DNA from: Pempheris klunzingeri | Taxonomy: Eukaryota; Chordata; Actinopteri; Acropomatiformes; Pempheridae | Assembly (NCBI RefSeq): GCF_042242105.1 | Contig: NC_092029.1 | Location: 19,082,885 to 19,146,884 of the forward strand | Direction: 5' to 3' | DNA length: 64,000 bases | Shown: piece after piece, positions 22,408-34,937 of the stretch | How the letters are laid out: each line of letters starts with the position of its first letter | How positions within the stretch are numbered: the first letter of the stretch is position 1 | Notes under the pieces: generated by a model | The model's input: the letters and a program-made list of their open reading frames with translations, nothing else | Databases searched by the model: none | Told to the model about the DNA's origin: nothing | Program-made: the position numbers and the translations under genes

Positions 22408-23250
22408 CTTTAGCTGAAGTTTTATACAGTGTAAAACTATGAGAAACTGAGCACAAGCCTATTGATGCTGTTATTGCCTTAAAACTGACCAAAAGTGCAT
22501 TTGATTGTTCCCCTGTGCGTAAAACATGTTTTAAAAGATTTTAAATGTGCACTGATAACATTGTTATTGAGTAGTACTTCTATGCATTTGCCACTGCTGG
22601 GGACTTGTAGCTCTCCTGATAAATACTGTCTTTATTCAGAAGATGTTGAGGGGGACATTGCATGAGAATGTTGATTCACAAAAATCTTAATTTTAAGATG
22701 GTAAATGCCTTTCTAGTCATTACTACAACTGCTCAAAGCTCTTTTACAATCTAAGTCGGAGGAGACTATTCTTTCACACACTGAAGCGAGCAGGTAACCT
22801 GATTGCGTACCTGTGGCACCTTCCCTGTAACACGTGACAGCAGCTCCAGATAAGTGGTTTAACCTGACATTGGTGCACCTCGCTGTCTGTCACGGAGATT
22901 CCTGGTCAAGAAATATGAAATGAATGTGATAATGAAATCAATGATCTTCTATTTTATGTTGAAAAGCACAATCGATTCTTAACGAACGTGGCGAAGACGT
23001 TCTAATACACGAAGATGTACTTTGTAAAGACGACTTTCTCTGATGTGTGTGTATATGTGTGTGTGTGTGCGCGCGCACGTGTGTTGTTTGATGATTCCTT
23101 ATTCGGTGACATGTACAGTAATTGAAAATACAACCCTTTTTTTTTTTTTTTTGCTTGGTATTCTGTTTCTTTCTGATAATCACTTGAAACAGCTGTTCAT
23201 TGTTCACCTTATGTTTGCCAAAAAATAAAATGCAGAATTTTCATTGTTCA
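21276..23250 (+). other. mgat2 3' untranslated region (inferred)
   Basis: No gene lies between the mgat2 stop and an AATAAA at 23224-23229, which is followed by a T/G-rich stretch, as expected of a poly(A) site. The region contains an AGATT iteration (about 21621-21644), a 26-base A run (about 22377-22402), a GT/GC alternating tract (23044-23082) and a T run (about 23136-23151). The exact 3' end is an inference. Confidence 0.4.
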
Positions 23251-23739
23251 TTGTTGTCTAATCGTGGATAAAAAAACAAGTGGCGGTGAACAGATATGTT
23301 ACTGTACATTCTTAGTTTTCCTGGAAATAACTATAATTTGGTGTACAAAGAGCGTTCAGTGGGTACACAGGTTAATTCCAGTCCCAACCCTTAGGTTTTG
23401 GGCCACTACACAGCAGGTAACCCGAACATACACAATGTCAAGCCTGTTTACAAGCGAGTGTACGATTCTGTATGCCAGTTTTTCAGCTGTCTGTTTTCAG
23501 CAGTTCTTTTTAAGGAAATAATTAGTCAGCAGCTGCTTATGAACTGAGCCCAACAAACTTACCTGAAGTATGCTTGAAAGCATTGTTTTAGTGTTTTGCC
23601 TGAGGGATTAGCATTGTCAAGATAAGCAGCTACAGTAACTGATCTGACAGCAGCTGTAAAACATGCCATCATAGTACCTTGAAAGCCATTTGACCTATTA
23701 AACACCAAACAGAACAGGAGCCGATTGGAGACCTGAGGC
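23251..23739. other. spacer between mgat2 and brox
   Basis: No supported feature. Confidence 0.4.
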
Positions 23740-23870
23740 ATTTCCCGGATGCGTCAGGTGACTGAACCGCGTGCTTTCATTGGTCAGCTTCTACTCTGTT
23801 TATTTCCGGAAGTAAGTTTTTGCTAGTGTCAGACTTTCCATACCTCAAACCTACAACACCGATACGACAG
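23740..23870 (+). promoter_or_regulatory. brox promoter and 5' non-coding exon (inferred)
   Basis: An ATTGG box (inverted CCAAT) at 23779-23783 is followed by an ETS core, CCGGAAGT (23806-23813). A leader then runs to GATACGACAG at 23870, where GTAAAC forms a splice donor. The first coding exon is preceded by an acceptor (CGTCCACAG, ending 24390), so a non-coding first exon fits. ETS plus CCAAT without TATA is typical of a broadly expressed gene. Confidence 0.5.
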
Positions 23871-24391
23871 GTAAACACTCAAACTTATACTGTATTTAAA
23901 AGGCTTAAATCCATTTCTTTGTGTATATGGTACGTCAGTTATCACGCCGCTTCTATTATCACGTTTACGTTTCTAGATGTAGCCAGTGTTAGCTGTCAGC
24001 TACTGCTCTCCGTAGCTTACGTAATGGACTTTTGTCAACAGCATACGTACAAATAATTATTAAAACCACCATTAATAGCAGCCCAAAGTCAAATGTCAGA
24101 GGCTTTACATCATTTTTCCAGCAGGGTAACGTGGAGAAGTGGCAAAGAGAGCCCCGTGAGAGGGCTAACGAGGCTAGCTGGTATCGATAAAATGACGCTA
24201 GCCAAGATGACACACTGGCTAACTAATGCAGCCTGCTGAACAAAGTCTTCACTAAAACATAATTGAGATTTGACAGGTCACCCATTCCGCCGTATCCAGA
24301 ACGAGCTTGTGTCAGAGAAATAAGTCATTCATGAACTGCTTGTCATACTGTGTTGTTTTCCAGCCACTTTAGGTGTGTCCTCGTCCACAGC

Positions 24392-27300
24392 ATGGCACAC
24401 TGGTTTCACAGAAACCCACTGAAGGCAACAGCGACCGTGTCCTTCAATTTCTATGGAGTGGCAGGGAGCCCCGCTGCCAATAAGATATGCAAGTATGTCT
24501 GACCTCAACTTCATACTCCAAAACACTGTAATCACGCCGATGAATGGTCCACAGCTGATCATTCTCACACTAAGGAGCTGCAGACAGCTGTGGATCAGAT
24601 TTGTATGTTTGTTCCTGAATAGCTACAAAGTCCCTTTTACACTGCTAGAAAATGTATTGGTCCATATTTGTATTTATCACAGATAATAAGATTAATTTCA
24701 TTTTTATTTGGTCAAAAACTACCCCTGTTTTCTACGTCTCTTACATTGTGAGACAGAGCCAGACCTAAGTGCACTTTAAGTATGTTTAAATCTACTGTGA
24801 TATTAGAAAAACATAAAATAAGAGCTCTGCAATGTGCAGCCTGTATGATGGACATAAACAAGAGCACTGAGGGGGAGAGGGTAAATAAATACGTCCACTT
24901 ATTCTGCAGCGTTCCTCTCTTGCCTCATTTGCAACGGCAGTTTTCATATTCCTCATCTATCTCCGTAATAACGACCTGCAGCTGTTTACTGAAGAAGGCG
25001 GCGCGCCATCTACTGCTCCTGCTTTTTTCAAGCTTGATAGAGGAAGACGTTAATCGACTTTGTGGGGAAGAAGAGTCAAATGACATTTAAAAAACGCAGA
25101 CAGCGATACCCATTATCTCTGACTGACAGTTTAGGGTCTGTCGAGCCAGCTTGTGCAAAGGAAGCCTGGCTCTGTTGAACTGGCTTTTATAGTACAGCCC
25201 TCTGTTCTTATGAAGAAGTAACGTCCTGTAGCACGCTACTGTTACTGTCATTTTACCACAGATACCTCTTTGCATTACAGGATGTCAATGATCAGCATAT
25301 TTTCAGAGCCTCGATTGATTTGTTATTTCTGTGACACCTAAGCGACCTGAGGACCACCAGGACGAGACTGCTGGAGATGTTCACTGATGTCACCTGCAAC
25401 CCCGAGATCTTGAAAAATGCCACAGATGCATACTTCTCCCTCCTACAAGGTATGTTTCCGGTGCAGCTGTAACCCTCAAGTGTATAAAGTAAGTCTTCAG
25501 TTTGGATATTTCACTCAGTGTTACATCAGAGTTGGATCAAACAGTTGGACAAGAGTGGATTAGGATCATTTCCTACCTTTTATGAGAACGAAGGGGGAAA
25601 AAACCAGATGTTAAAATTAAAGTTCAGGAGGTTATGCTTGTACTTCCCATTTGTATGGTTAATGAGCATGTTCTTGGCATGGCATTGCCCGTGAAAACAC
25701 TGATTGAACTAATTCCCTACTTACGTTGTATTGTTAATTATTGTAAATAATGGTTCTCTTTGTTTGTCTTCTAACATTGCATGAACGTTTTTAATTTTGC
25801 CTCGCACCTAACTCGCAGCTTCCTCGTCTTTTTTTTTTGTTTTGTTTTGTTTTTTAAATATTGGCTCATGATACAATAGGCTTTATCTCATCCTTGGACG
25901 GAACTACACAAGAGAACAAGATGAGGTTCATCCAGAACTTCAAATGGACTGACACCATACAAGGAAACACACCAAGGTAAAAAAAAAAAATACAAACTGA
26001 ATGCTTTCCGTCTCATTTTTAGTGGAAGCCTTTTGTCTAGTTTTCATGGTTGCATGGTGCTTTAAAGTGGATGGATTGCAGTTTTAAGGAGGGCTGAGGT
26101 AAGCTAAAGTGCTTTCCGGAAGTATTAAGGAATACTGAATGTGGAATTCTGGATAGAACTGATCTCTTAAAACTTGAAAAACATCGCAACACACAGATAA
26201 GCGTCTCATTGGGTCTAATCCTGTGTGAAGATCCTCATAGCAATGATGACTACACAAAACCGCATGTTACATTTTTACTAGAAAGACTTAAAGGACACAC
26301 ACAGGCTTTCTGATCATAGTCGTTGCAAAACCTACAGCTACAGTGAGTTGTGTGTTATATTTACTCATTTGTGGATCTTAGCATTGTTGCCTTGTGTGCT
26401 TATTACCAGTCTGTATTACCCACCGTCTCTCTATGCTCTCCTCCCAGTGCCCAGCAGGATGCAGTCTTTGAACTGGTCTCCATGGCCTTCAATGTAGCCC
26501 TCTGGTACACCAAGTTTGCCTCAAGATTAGCAGGGAAAGAAAAGTAAGAGTCTTTTTGTCTGTATTGATTTATGTAAAATCACCCACTATTAATGAATCC
26601 TTGATTTTAATTTTAAATTGTGCATAGCTTTTACACTGCACTAAATATTTGTTACTGTCATGTTTGTCTACTCAATAGCATAACAGAGGCTGAAGCGAAA
26701 GATGTTCACCGGAGCCTGAAAGTTGCCGCTGGTATATTCAAAAACCTCAAGGTGAGGTGCATTTAGAGAGAAGTCTTCTACCCAACTTATTCTAGAGCTG
26801 GAGGACATCAATGTGTTGGTACTGTGATTGTAGTTCACCCCCAGTTTTACTCGTCTTTTTACTAGTCTTTCTGATATTTTTTATTCCTGTGGTATGCACC
26901 TAAAATTATTCAACCCCCATTGCAAATTAGGTGTTTTGGGAAACGTCCTAAAATTTCAGCTTTGTTCAATGAACAACTCAAACAAGAACAATTGAAATAG
27001 CTCAACACAACAAAAATATCACAGGTGGTTCCTCCAATTCTAACACAAAGTACTACTTTTAATGAACTGCAGTCTCAAAATTATACAGGTTCTGACCTGC
27101 TGCAAATGTGATGCACAGCCAGACACCAGTTTCTGACAGCGTTCCTGAGGAATCTTAGCACATTCCTCATGGGCCACAGCCTCCAGCTCTCTAATAGTCT
27201 TGGGTTTGCCCGCTGCGACTGCCCTCTTCAAATCCCACCAGAGATTTTATATAGGATTCAAGTCAGACAACTGTGATGGCCTCAAGTATTTTCCAATGCT

Positions 27301-29754
27301 GAAGCCAAGCCTTCTTGGACTTTGAGGTGTGCTTGGGATCATTGTCCTGCTGGAAGCCACAGCTTCAGCTTCCTCACAGGCGGCATTTTCTCCCAGGATT
27401 TCCTGATATTTTATTGAATCCATCTTGCCCTCTAAACATGGCGCGGAGGGACAGGTGTGATGCAGAAGAAGAGATTCTGGGAAGTGAAAGGGACTGGTCC
27501 AAATCCTACCACACAGACATAATGCATATATTCTTACATTCAGTGTGCCTTACACTCCCAGAAGACATCATTGAAAAACCATGAAAAAACATCCGTAATT
27601 CACTATGAAATCATACAAAAAGACACGTCTTGTCACTTGTCTGACGATTGTTACACTTCTAAGTATCAAAGTAATCAAATGATAGTTGTCTGTACATCCA
27701 TGGATATATTACAAACCGATAGTTCAGCATACTTTTGAAGGTATATAGATAATAAAGATAAAGATAATTTGCCAAAATGTCAACAAATATAGCCTACGGC
27801 TAATAAAGCGACCCCATGACAACATTGAGAGGAACGGTGTTACTTTGGGTGCTAGGGTGGTTGCTGCTGTCTGATGATGTCTGAGGGGGGGAGCCCACAG
27901 TGTCAGACCAGTGTAAAATGCACAATGCTGTGAAGAACTTCTTTTTCCTTTACCTCCCCCTGCTCCACACAAGCCTCAGTCAGATTTATTCGGTCTCTAA
28001 ACACAAAGCAAAAGCAAAGAAATGCACAGATTAATAACAAAGTAATAAATCTGGCATGTTTGCTACAGGAGGTCCACATCCCTCGTCTCATCACCCCAGC
28101 CGAAAAGGGCCGAGATCTGGAGCCCAGAGTGATTGATGCATACATCATCCAGTGCCAAGCAGAGGCACAAGAAGGTGAAGTAGATGATGTTGGATGATGT
28201 TGTATAATATAGGAAGTATATCCTATTACCAGTGTCTCTCTCAAAGAGGCTTGTTTTGACATTTGACAATATTCAATTCAATTCAATTCAATTCAATTCA
28301 ATTCAATTTTATTTGTATAGCCCAATATCACAACAGAGTGTCTCATAGTGCTTTACAAAGTTCACTGAAATAAACAAGTGTAAGCGAACAAACAATCTAA
28401 TAAAGAGTCCAGCAGTCGATGAGGCCAGTGGATCAGTCCGATGGATCAGTCCGAGGCATCACCTGCCCTTTATGACCCTCCTTCTTCGGGAAGGAAAAAC
28501 TCAAAAAACCCAGTATATATATATAAAATATAAAATATTACAGGTCAAGACTGATGCCTTTTAAAGAATATATAATCAATCAGTAATAAAACCTAATGAT
28601 AACAGAATTGTATTCATTTGTATCCATATGTTAGTTCTTAACCACCTATTTCTCTTTTTTACAGTGACAATTGCCAGAGCGATTGAACTGAAGCACAATG
28701 CCACACTTATTGCAGCGCTGGCATTTGAGACGGCAAACTTCTATCAAAAAGCTGGTCAGTGTTTTGGCACTTGCGATTTTGAAAATGTCCTACAGTAAAT
28801 GTCCTACAGTAAATGTCCTACAGTAAATGTCCTACAGTAGTCATTTTGGTAGCAGCAAAGTTCGACAGTTATTTTTCTTTGATTAGTTGATGTTAGTTTT
28901 GTGTAAAATACCTCAAAAATGGATCCAAACATGTTGTTTGGAACATTGGCACAGAGCGCAGGCTTTCTCTGGAGTGGGGACACACTCACCTGGGACCTTA
29001 ACCCGGAATGAAATGGTCACATATATTTTGACCTTATTTGCACTTAACAGACAGGAAATTCACTTTTAGGCATTTTGGGGGCTTAAAAAAAAAAAAGAAC
29101 CCTCCACAGGCTGAGTTTTTTTTGAAGTGGGGCTGTATGATGTACTTGCTCATAGTCAGTGTATTACCTACAGTAGATGGCAGTCAGCACACCCCAGCTA
29201 AGCAGGAGCTCAGCAGGAATGCTAGGAGTCCTGCCGTGGCTACAGAGCAATGCACTGCTGTGGATGAGGGACAGCAGAAGGTACTCCATACAACCCCACT
29301 TGAAAAAAAATCCAAACTATTGACAGGCAGGCTCAGGCCCCATGTAACATCCATGGTAATGATATGAAAGTATTTCTGTCTGCAGACCACACAATGAACA
29401 CCTTGGAGCCAGAGTGCAGCAGCAAATGGAGGAAGTATCTTCAGCTGAAGCAGCATTTTTACATGGCTTATGTAAGTAAATGCACATCCCTCAGTCCTTT
29501 CAACTTATGTCACCAAGCATGTTTGGTCTGGATGCAACTCATTCTTCTTTACAAAGACGGAAGGAAAATGACGGATGTTCACTAATTGTGTTTGCAGGCG
29601 TACTGCTATCATGGACAGACACTGCTGGCGAGTGACAAGTGTGGTGAGGCTATAAGGTCTCTCCAGGAGGCAGAGAAGTGTATGTATAGATTTGATTTTG
29701 GTTGGTTTGTTTCAACTTTTGATGCACTTCCGGCTCCATTAGTGTATTAAACTA

Positions 29755-29785
<31 letters not shown>

Positions 29786-30961
29786 TTTTCATCAAGTTAC
29801 CTCCAACCTACACACACAAAATTCTAGTTTGTTTTTTTTGTACATTTATTTAGTTTTTTTGAGTTGACTTTAAAGTAGCGGTTTGCAGTCACCGCACCTG
29901 AATGAAAACAACCAATCCGAGAAGGAGGAGTCTCTAAGGCAGCGTCGGTCTGCTTGTGAGCTCCGAACTGAACTGCAGTTGAGAGGGATATACAGCATGC
30001 ATCCGATTGCTGTTTAGAAAGGAGCAGAGAGTATAAAGGTTATAGTTGAAAGTGCGTACGTAGGCATAATGAATTGCTAGTATAGAAGTCACGACGCAGG
30101 TGTTTCCGGTGCTTTGCTGCAAGTCTTATTCGACGCATTTCATCATGAAATGAAGACTCACATTCTTCCTGCTTTACTGCCTGGACTTCCTTTGTATTAA
30201 CACGAAGGCTTCTCTGTTTAGGTTACTCCCGTGCCGAGGCGCTGTGTAAAGAGTATCGTCAGACCAAAGGCCCGGGCACCACGGCCAAACCGTCAGAGCA
30301 GCTGTTCTTCCTCAAACTGGGCGGCCTCATTAAAAACACACTGGAGAAGTGCCAGAGGGAAAATGGCTTCATGTGAGTCACACGTGCACACATGGAGACT
30401 GTGTGAGGAAACATCAATGTCAAACCGTTACGTTTTAGTGAAGAACACACATGTATGTATGAATATACACATTGAACCAAGCGGCAGCGATCAAATAGAT
30501 TCAACATCTACTCTTAAACGCAACGTTTTTCCTGAGTCGTCCCCTCTCACGTCACAACTTTCACAGATACTTCCACAAGGTCCCAGCTGAGGCACCCCAG
30601 CTGGAGCTGAAGGCGAGTTATGGCCTGGCTGAACCAATCCCCTTTGAGCTGCCGCCTCTCAGTGAGCAGTGCACCGCCGAAGTTTACGCCACCTTTGACC
30701 TGACCAAGGGAGCCAAAAATGACAAGGTGCTGCGACTCACCTCCAAAGTTAACGCCAAAATAGACTGGATGATCGGAACACCTGACGAAATCTTGTTTCT
30801 GAAGGAATCCTGATTAATAATTTACAGTTTTGAGTGTGTGCTGTTTCATGTTTGTGTTATTGTTCCTTTAACTGCAGGCCAAACCCAAGGAGGAGGAAGT
30901 GAAACCAGTGAAGGAGCCTGATTTGAAGCCTCAGAAGGACACGGGCTGCGTCGTCTCCTAA
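24392..30961 (+). CDS. brox: BRO1 domain-containing protein BROX
   Basis: Twelve coding exons: 24392-24492, 25343-25449, 25880-25976, 26448-26543, 26679-26751, 28069-28174, 28665-28754, 29386-29471, 29598-29679, 30222-30372, 30567-30726, 30878-30961. All introns are GT-AG and the phases join to 410 aa (human 411). The protein starts [18 protein letters not shown], as in vertebrate BROX, and is a BRO1 domain almost throughout. Typical blocks are [58 protein letters not shown] and [13 protein letters not shown]. The BRO1 fold binds the ESCRT-III protein CHMP4; BROX lacks the C-terminal arms of ALIX and, from the literature, acts at the nuclear envelope. The end reads GCVVS, a CaaX box (C407) predicting prenylation, equivalent to CYIS in human. 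The intron at 26752-28068 holds a Tc1 remnant, and 28175-28664 holds a dispersed repeat. Confidence 0.96.
26894..27470 (-). mobile_element. Tc1/mariner remnant in a brox intron
   Basis: The minus-strand frame at 27040-27231 encodes [20 protein letters not shown] and RCQKLVSG, the C-terminal end of a Tc1-like transposase (the family pattern is HEEWAKIP...CQKLV). Upstream in coding sense (27232-27430) the reverse-complement text keeps the GATCATTGTCCTGCTGGAAG block, typical of the region around the DDE triad. The plus-strand left end, about 26894-26930 (CACCTAAAATTATTCAACCC), looks like a terminal repeat. I find no matching right end, so the copy is truncated. It is in antisense to brox and removed by splicing. 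Confidence 0.7.
28270..28520 (+). repeat. dispersed repeat copy, same family as 55517-56008
   Basis: An (ATTCA)n run (28271-28307) leads into TTTTATTTGTATAGCCCAAT, ATCACAACAGAGTGTCTCAT, GTCCAGCAGTCGATGAGGCC and CCTCCTTCTTCGGGAAGG. It matches the first half of the copy at 55517-56008 with few differences and stops at a TA-rich run. It lies in the brox intron between coding exons 6 and 7. Confidence 0.75.
28784..28839. repeat. 14-bp minisatellite, four perfect units
   Basis: AATGTCCTACAGTA is repeated four times without change, 30 bases after the donor of brox coding exon 7. The lack of substitutions suggests a recent origin. Confidence 0.9.
29753..29777. repeat. (TA)n microsatellite in a brox intron
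   Basis: A TA run followed by a T run, between coding exons 9 and 10 of brox. Confidence 0.9.
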
Positions 30962-32355
30962 ACCGATTCCACTTTTAGCCTCACACTTCAGCACCATCTA
31001 TTGTAATGTTGGCCTCCATATTTATTTTCATGTAATCCTCCATAGGAAAAATGCTTTTTTATTTTTTTTTTGGTCATTTTAATCCATAGTGCGTTACAAA
31101 TCTGCTGAAACATGCGCATTGTGTTTGGGTAAGGCTGCCATCACCGTTGCATCTAAGCCAGAGCCAGTCACACCCTCATAAGAGCACACAGATTCTTATA
31201 AGGTAAACCTAAAACATTCAAAAAGGTTTTTGCACATTTTTATTGTTAGTAAGTACCTGTCAAGTGAAGGGATTACTTTTAATTAGGTCTTTTCAAGTCG
31301 AATGATTAGAAACGCAGTGAGCCGTGAGGGTGAAATAGTGCTAATAATTGTGCCTTTGGCTGCAATGTAAACCTGTTCACTGCGGCCCCTCTGAGAAGTG
31401 TCTGGTGTTAAACCTTTTAGAGACTACAGCGCTCTGGCCTGATTTATAGATGACTCCAAAAATAGAGAAACAGAAAAAAGATGCAGTATTAGCACCCGAA
31501 GTGATAGAAGGACAGATTTTTATATTGAATATTATACTACATATAATCTGACGCAGAGTAGATTGTAGGCGATTGCATTCCCACAACCCACCGAAATACT
31601 TCAGATTCGAATGCATTCCATGCTTGGGTTTGTTCAAAGCACCCTCATAAAACACACTTAATAATTCATGGATTAATAATTAACAGAACTGAAACCGAGG
31701 GCAGACAAATAGAACAAGACTGCATGTGTTATTAGTGGTACATTCGGTTTATTTTAGCTGTAGCAGTTTACAATCAATATTTGATTTTCATCACATGATG
31801 CATGTACTGTAGTTCTTGACATAGCGTATGTGACATAGCGTAGCTTTTTGTTTAGTTTTTTGTACTATTCATTTAAGAAAACTTAATTACTGGATGGATG
31901 CTTAGGCATTATGTGATATATCCCCGATTAATTTATTTCTATTGTTAGTATTTTAGTTGAAAACGTAGACACTTATTACAATATACAGTTCTATGTAACT
32001 CAAATCTTTTGATCGTTTTTGGTGACGTTTGATTTTCATTATGTTTCAGTGAACGCCAGAATACCCACTAATACATGCGATGTATTAGTGGCTTGCTCTT
32101 GTACAAGTTCAGAGAGTGATGTTGTCAATAGTCGACACAATGTATGCACCGTACATCTATTGAGTGTTATCCTATTCCTCAAAGACGAAAGGTCGTGAGT
32201 GTGAACATCATCAGATACAGGGAGCGGGAATTCATGTGAATATCTGTGTCTAAAATGCTTCGATGTGCTGCTGAACAGTTGCTCCAGCTGCTTCGCAGAG
32301 GTTGCTAGTATTGTTAAAACTCTCCCACTTCGAAAATAAAGTCAGTTAAAGCATA
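30962..32355 (+). other. brox 3' untranslated region (inferred)
   Basis: No new exon is evident after the brox stop. AATAAA at about 32334-32339 is the first clear poly(A) signal I noticed downstream. The extent is an inference. Confidence 0.3.
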
Positions 32356-32504
32356 TCTATCAATTGCTGCAAAGTGTAATACGGTGCTCACATGTACTCA
32401 TTTACGCCACTACATGTATATCGGCTTACCTGAGCTAGACTCTAACAGAAATAAAAAAGCAGATAAGCTATCTTGCTCACTAAGCTTCATTGTGGCACAA
32501 TCTA

Positions 32505-32640
32505 AGTGGAACCTTCTTCTTGTTGCTGTGAGGCAACAGTGCTAACCACTCCTGCAGCCGTTCATTTAAAAGGTGTCTCACATCACCAGTCCAGCACAGT
32601 CCAGCACAGTCCAGCACAGTCCACCCCTCATTGCTCGTTT
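32505..32640. repeat. SINE fragment and 10-bp CAGTCCAGCA tandem repeat
   Basis: About 32510-32560 read in reverse resembles the SINE head (GTGAGGCAACAGTGCTAACCA on the plus strand, less one base). At about 32586-32622 CAGTCCAGCA is repeated nearly four times without change. Confidence 0.5.
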
Positions 32641-34060
32641 TTCCTCCTTAAATGGTATCCTTCATGTAACATGTATTACAAACTCTCAGCATTAAAATTC
32701 ACTTTTCCACGTTTTGTTCATGCATGTCAACATGAGTAAGTTAAATATTGTTAACATACAGTATGCATCATCCTATCTGTGAATTTGTTAATGGGGTATT
32801 CCACAAATTCAGCACGTAAAGGTCAGTTTTACTGGTCATAGTTGGTACTAGTCAGCCCGTGGCTCTGGAGCTTTGTCGAGCCTAAGAAAACACACCAGAC
32901 GATGCAGTCGGGTTTATCTCAGCTTGAGCCTGGAGATAGAAACAGACAAGTCCACATGTCGAAAACACAATGAACCCCAGTTTGCTCCTGGCTTCAGTGT
33001 GTGAAAGATACGTCTCCTCCAACTTAAGATTCCTCCTGAATGAATGATGTCTGAATGTGGATGTAATGTGAGTAGTCAAAATGATTAGAAAGGTGCTATA
33101 CAGATGCTTATTTTGTAAATGATGCTCACATTTCCAGTAAAGCAGATGGTAAAGCAGCGCATGCTTTAAGGCTGACCACCTTGTGACCAACCAATCAGAG
33201 GCGGGTCACCCCTAACCCCACCAATTGCTGGCAGGGACCTGGAATGGTTCCGAAACCAGGATAATGACGGCCAAATGCCAAACTTTAGGCCTCGACACCA
33301 GATTGGGTGACACCATGATGGCTAAATCAACTTTATAGTCTACTTGTTGTACAGTGAGTGGAATCATGGGAAGTTGAGTCATACTAGGGAGTGAAGTAAA
33401 GTGATCCTGGCCTCTGCTGCTTATATTTTTACCACTCCTTTGTAAAAAATGTTGCCAATCTCTACAGAGGTGCTTTACCAAATAGCTGGAATACCACTTG
33501 TAATGCTTGTATGAACTAGTGCTCGAACGGTGGCGAAGCTTGAAAATTCAACTTTTAGTTTCAAATCATCATAATCACAGTCCAGTAATATACAATTTAA
33601 CCTTTTAACATGTCAATTTTTCTTTATCCAGTTTATTTATTTTTTTGTTAAGTAGTAACCAGATACTCTTAGTAATGCTCTGAAGTGTAATATCTCTGAG
33701 TGTGAGGGAATGATCCAGAAAAAGTGACATGAATATTTTGCAGCAACAAGCAGACACACACAGCACGCAGATATCAAACAGAGCGTAACAAGTGTTTTGA
33801 CCTGACTTTTCGGCCACCTGGTGAACAAACACAAGGGGGAATACTAGAAACATTTCAGTTGGCAAATCAACCGTAACATTGTACACTGTGCAACAAGTCC
33901 AGCCCCTCAAGCCTGAGACTGAAACCGAGTGCACAACACTACTGTGACAACTCCCAAACTACTGGCCCGTGGAAAGACTTCTGTTTTCTGGCGTCTCGGG
34001 TGTCGCAGCTCATCCTGTAACATCCTGCACTTGGTTTTTTTTTTTTTTTTTCCTCCACAA
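32641..34060. other. spacer between brox and fam177b
   Basis: No exon is supported. Minus-strand frames at 32882-33190 and 33212-33481 have no domain that I recognise. 33392-33440 shares a short block (TTGGCCTCTGCTGCTT-like) with 43135-43190 and may be part of an unnamed repeat. Confidence 0.35.
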
Positions 34061-34174
34061 AGCAGAGACAGTGGACTGACACACAAAACAGCTGCAACAA
34101 GAGAAAGAAGTGACTGTTTTTTTTCTTGCGTCGGAGTGACAAAGATCTGAAGAATGAACAACAGTCACCAGGAA
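34061..34174 (+). promoter_or_regulatory. possible fam177b 5' non-coding exon
   Basis: A stretch after a long T run ends at CACCAGGAA with a strong donor, GTAAGTG, at 34175. The fam177b start codon lies in an exon that begins after the acceptor AACGTGTCAG (34933). Joining the two does not extend the coding frame (the ATG at 34153 runs out of frame), so this would be a leader exon. It is an inference from splice signals only. Confidence 0.3.
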
Positions 34175-34310
34175 GTAAGTGTTGTAATAATGAAGCGAGG
34201 CAAACAGCAGTGTTGGCTTAGGCTTACTTACCTGGTAGGTTAACTTACAGCAGCTCTGGGTGACTAACCTTTTGTAAACCTTCAGTCTGGAGCCTGGTGC
34301 AGTCTGTATG

Positions 34311-34358
34311 TATATATATATATATATATACATACACACACACACACACACACACACT
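34311..34358. repeat. (TA)n then (CA)n microsatellite
   Basis: TA run at 34311-34330 and CA run at 34334-34357, ending where the left end of the next element begins. Confidence 0.9.
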
Positions 34359-34897
34359 ACTCACAAACAGTTAGGGATATTCGGCTTTCAGGTGAAATTT
34401 CAGGATGAGCCACCACCAATACATTTCCTGCTTCAGTTAGAATTGGTATTTAAACAGTCCTCCTCATCCTGCTGTTCACATTCTGACATCATGAGACCAA
34501 GACGACACCTAACAGTTAATCAGCAGCACCTCAACACTGGAGGCTTCAAACAGGAAGTCCTCAGACGGAGGTGTTCACTGAGCTTAGAGGGTCACAGAGT
34601 GTCATCAGGAGGTTGGAACAGTGATACAGAGACTGGAAGAGTCACAGAAAGGAGAGGAGTGGACGTCCTTTGGCCACGTCCCAATTTATTGAGACACTGA
34701 ACATGTTTAGTTGTGGTTTACCTACCACTGTTGTTAGATTTTCTTTCAATAAATTGTTTAAGATGAATAAAACTACCATTGCATGCTTCTACTTAAATGT
34801 CCTACTTTCATGATATAATATCACTGTAGCATATTAATATGTATTTTCCATATATTTCACCTGAAAGTCGAATATCTCTAACTTTTTGTGAACCCTG
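34355..34897 (+). mobile_element. non-autonomous Tc1-like element before fam177b
   Basis: The left end reads CTCACAAACAGTTAGGGATA and TTCGGCTTTCAGGTGAAAT. The right end is its imperfect inverse, ATTTCACCTGAAAGTCGAAT and ATCTCTAACTTTTTGTGAA, followed by TA at 34898-34899. The interior (about 34490-34700) keeps a decayed transposase N-terminus. At about 540 bp it cannot encode a full transposase. It ends about 40 bases before the fam177b coding start. Confidence 0.8.
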
Positions 34898-34937
34898 TAT
34901 ATATAAAAAAAATACTTTTATGTAACGTGTCAGATAA

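Noticed and set aside
34153-34174. ATG in the putative leader exon as the fam177b start
   Set aside because: Joining to the next exon gives a different frame that soon stops; the FAM177 frame begins at 34938.
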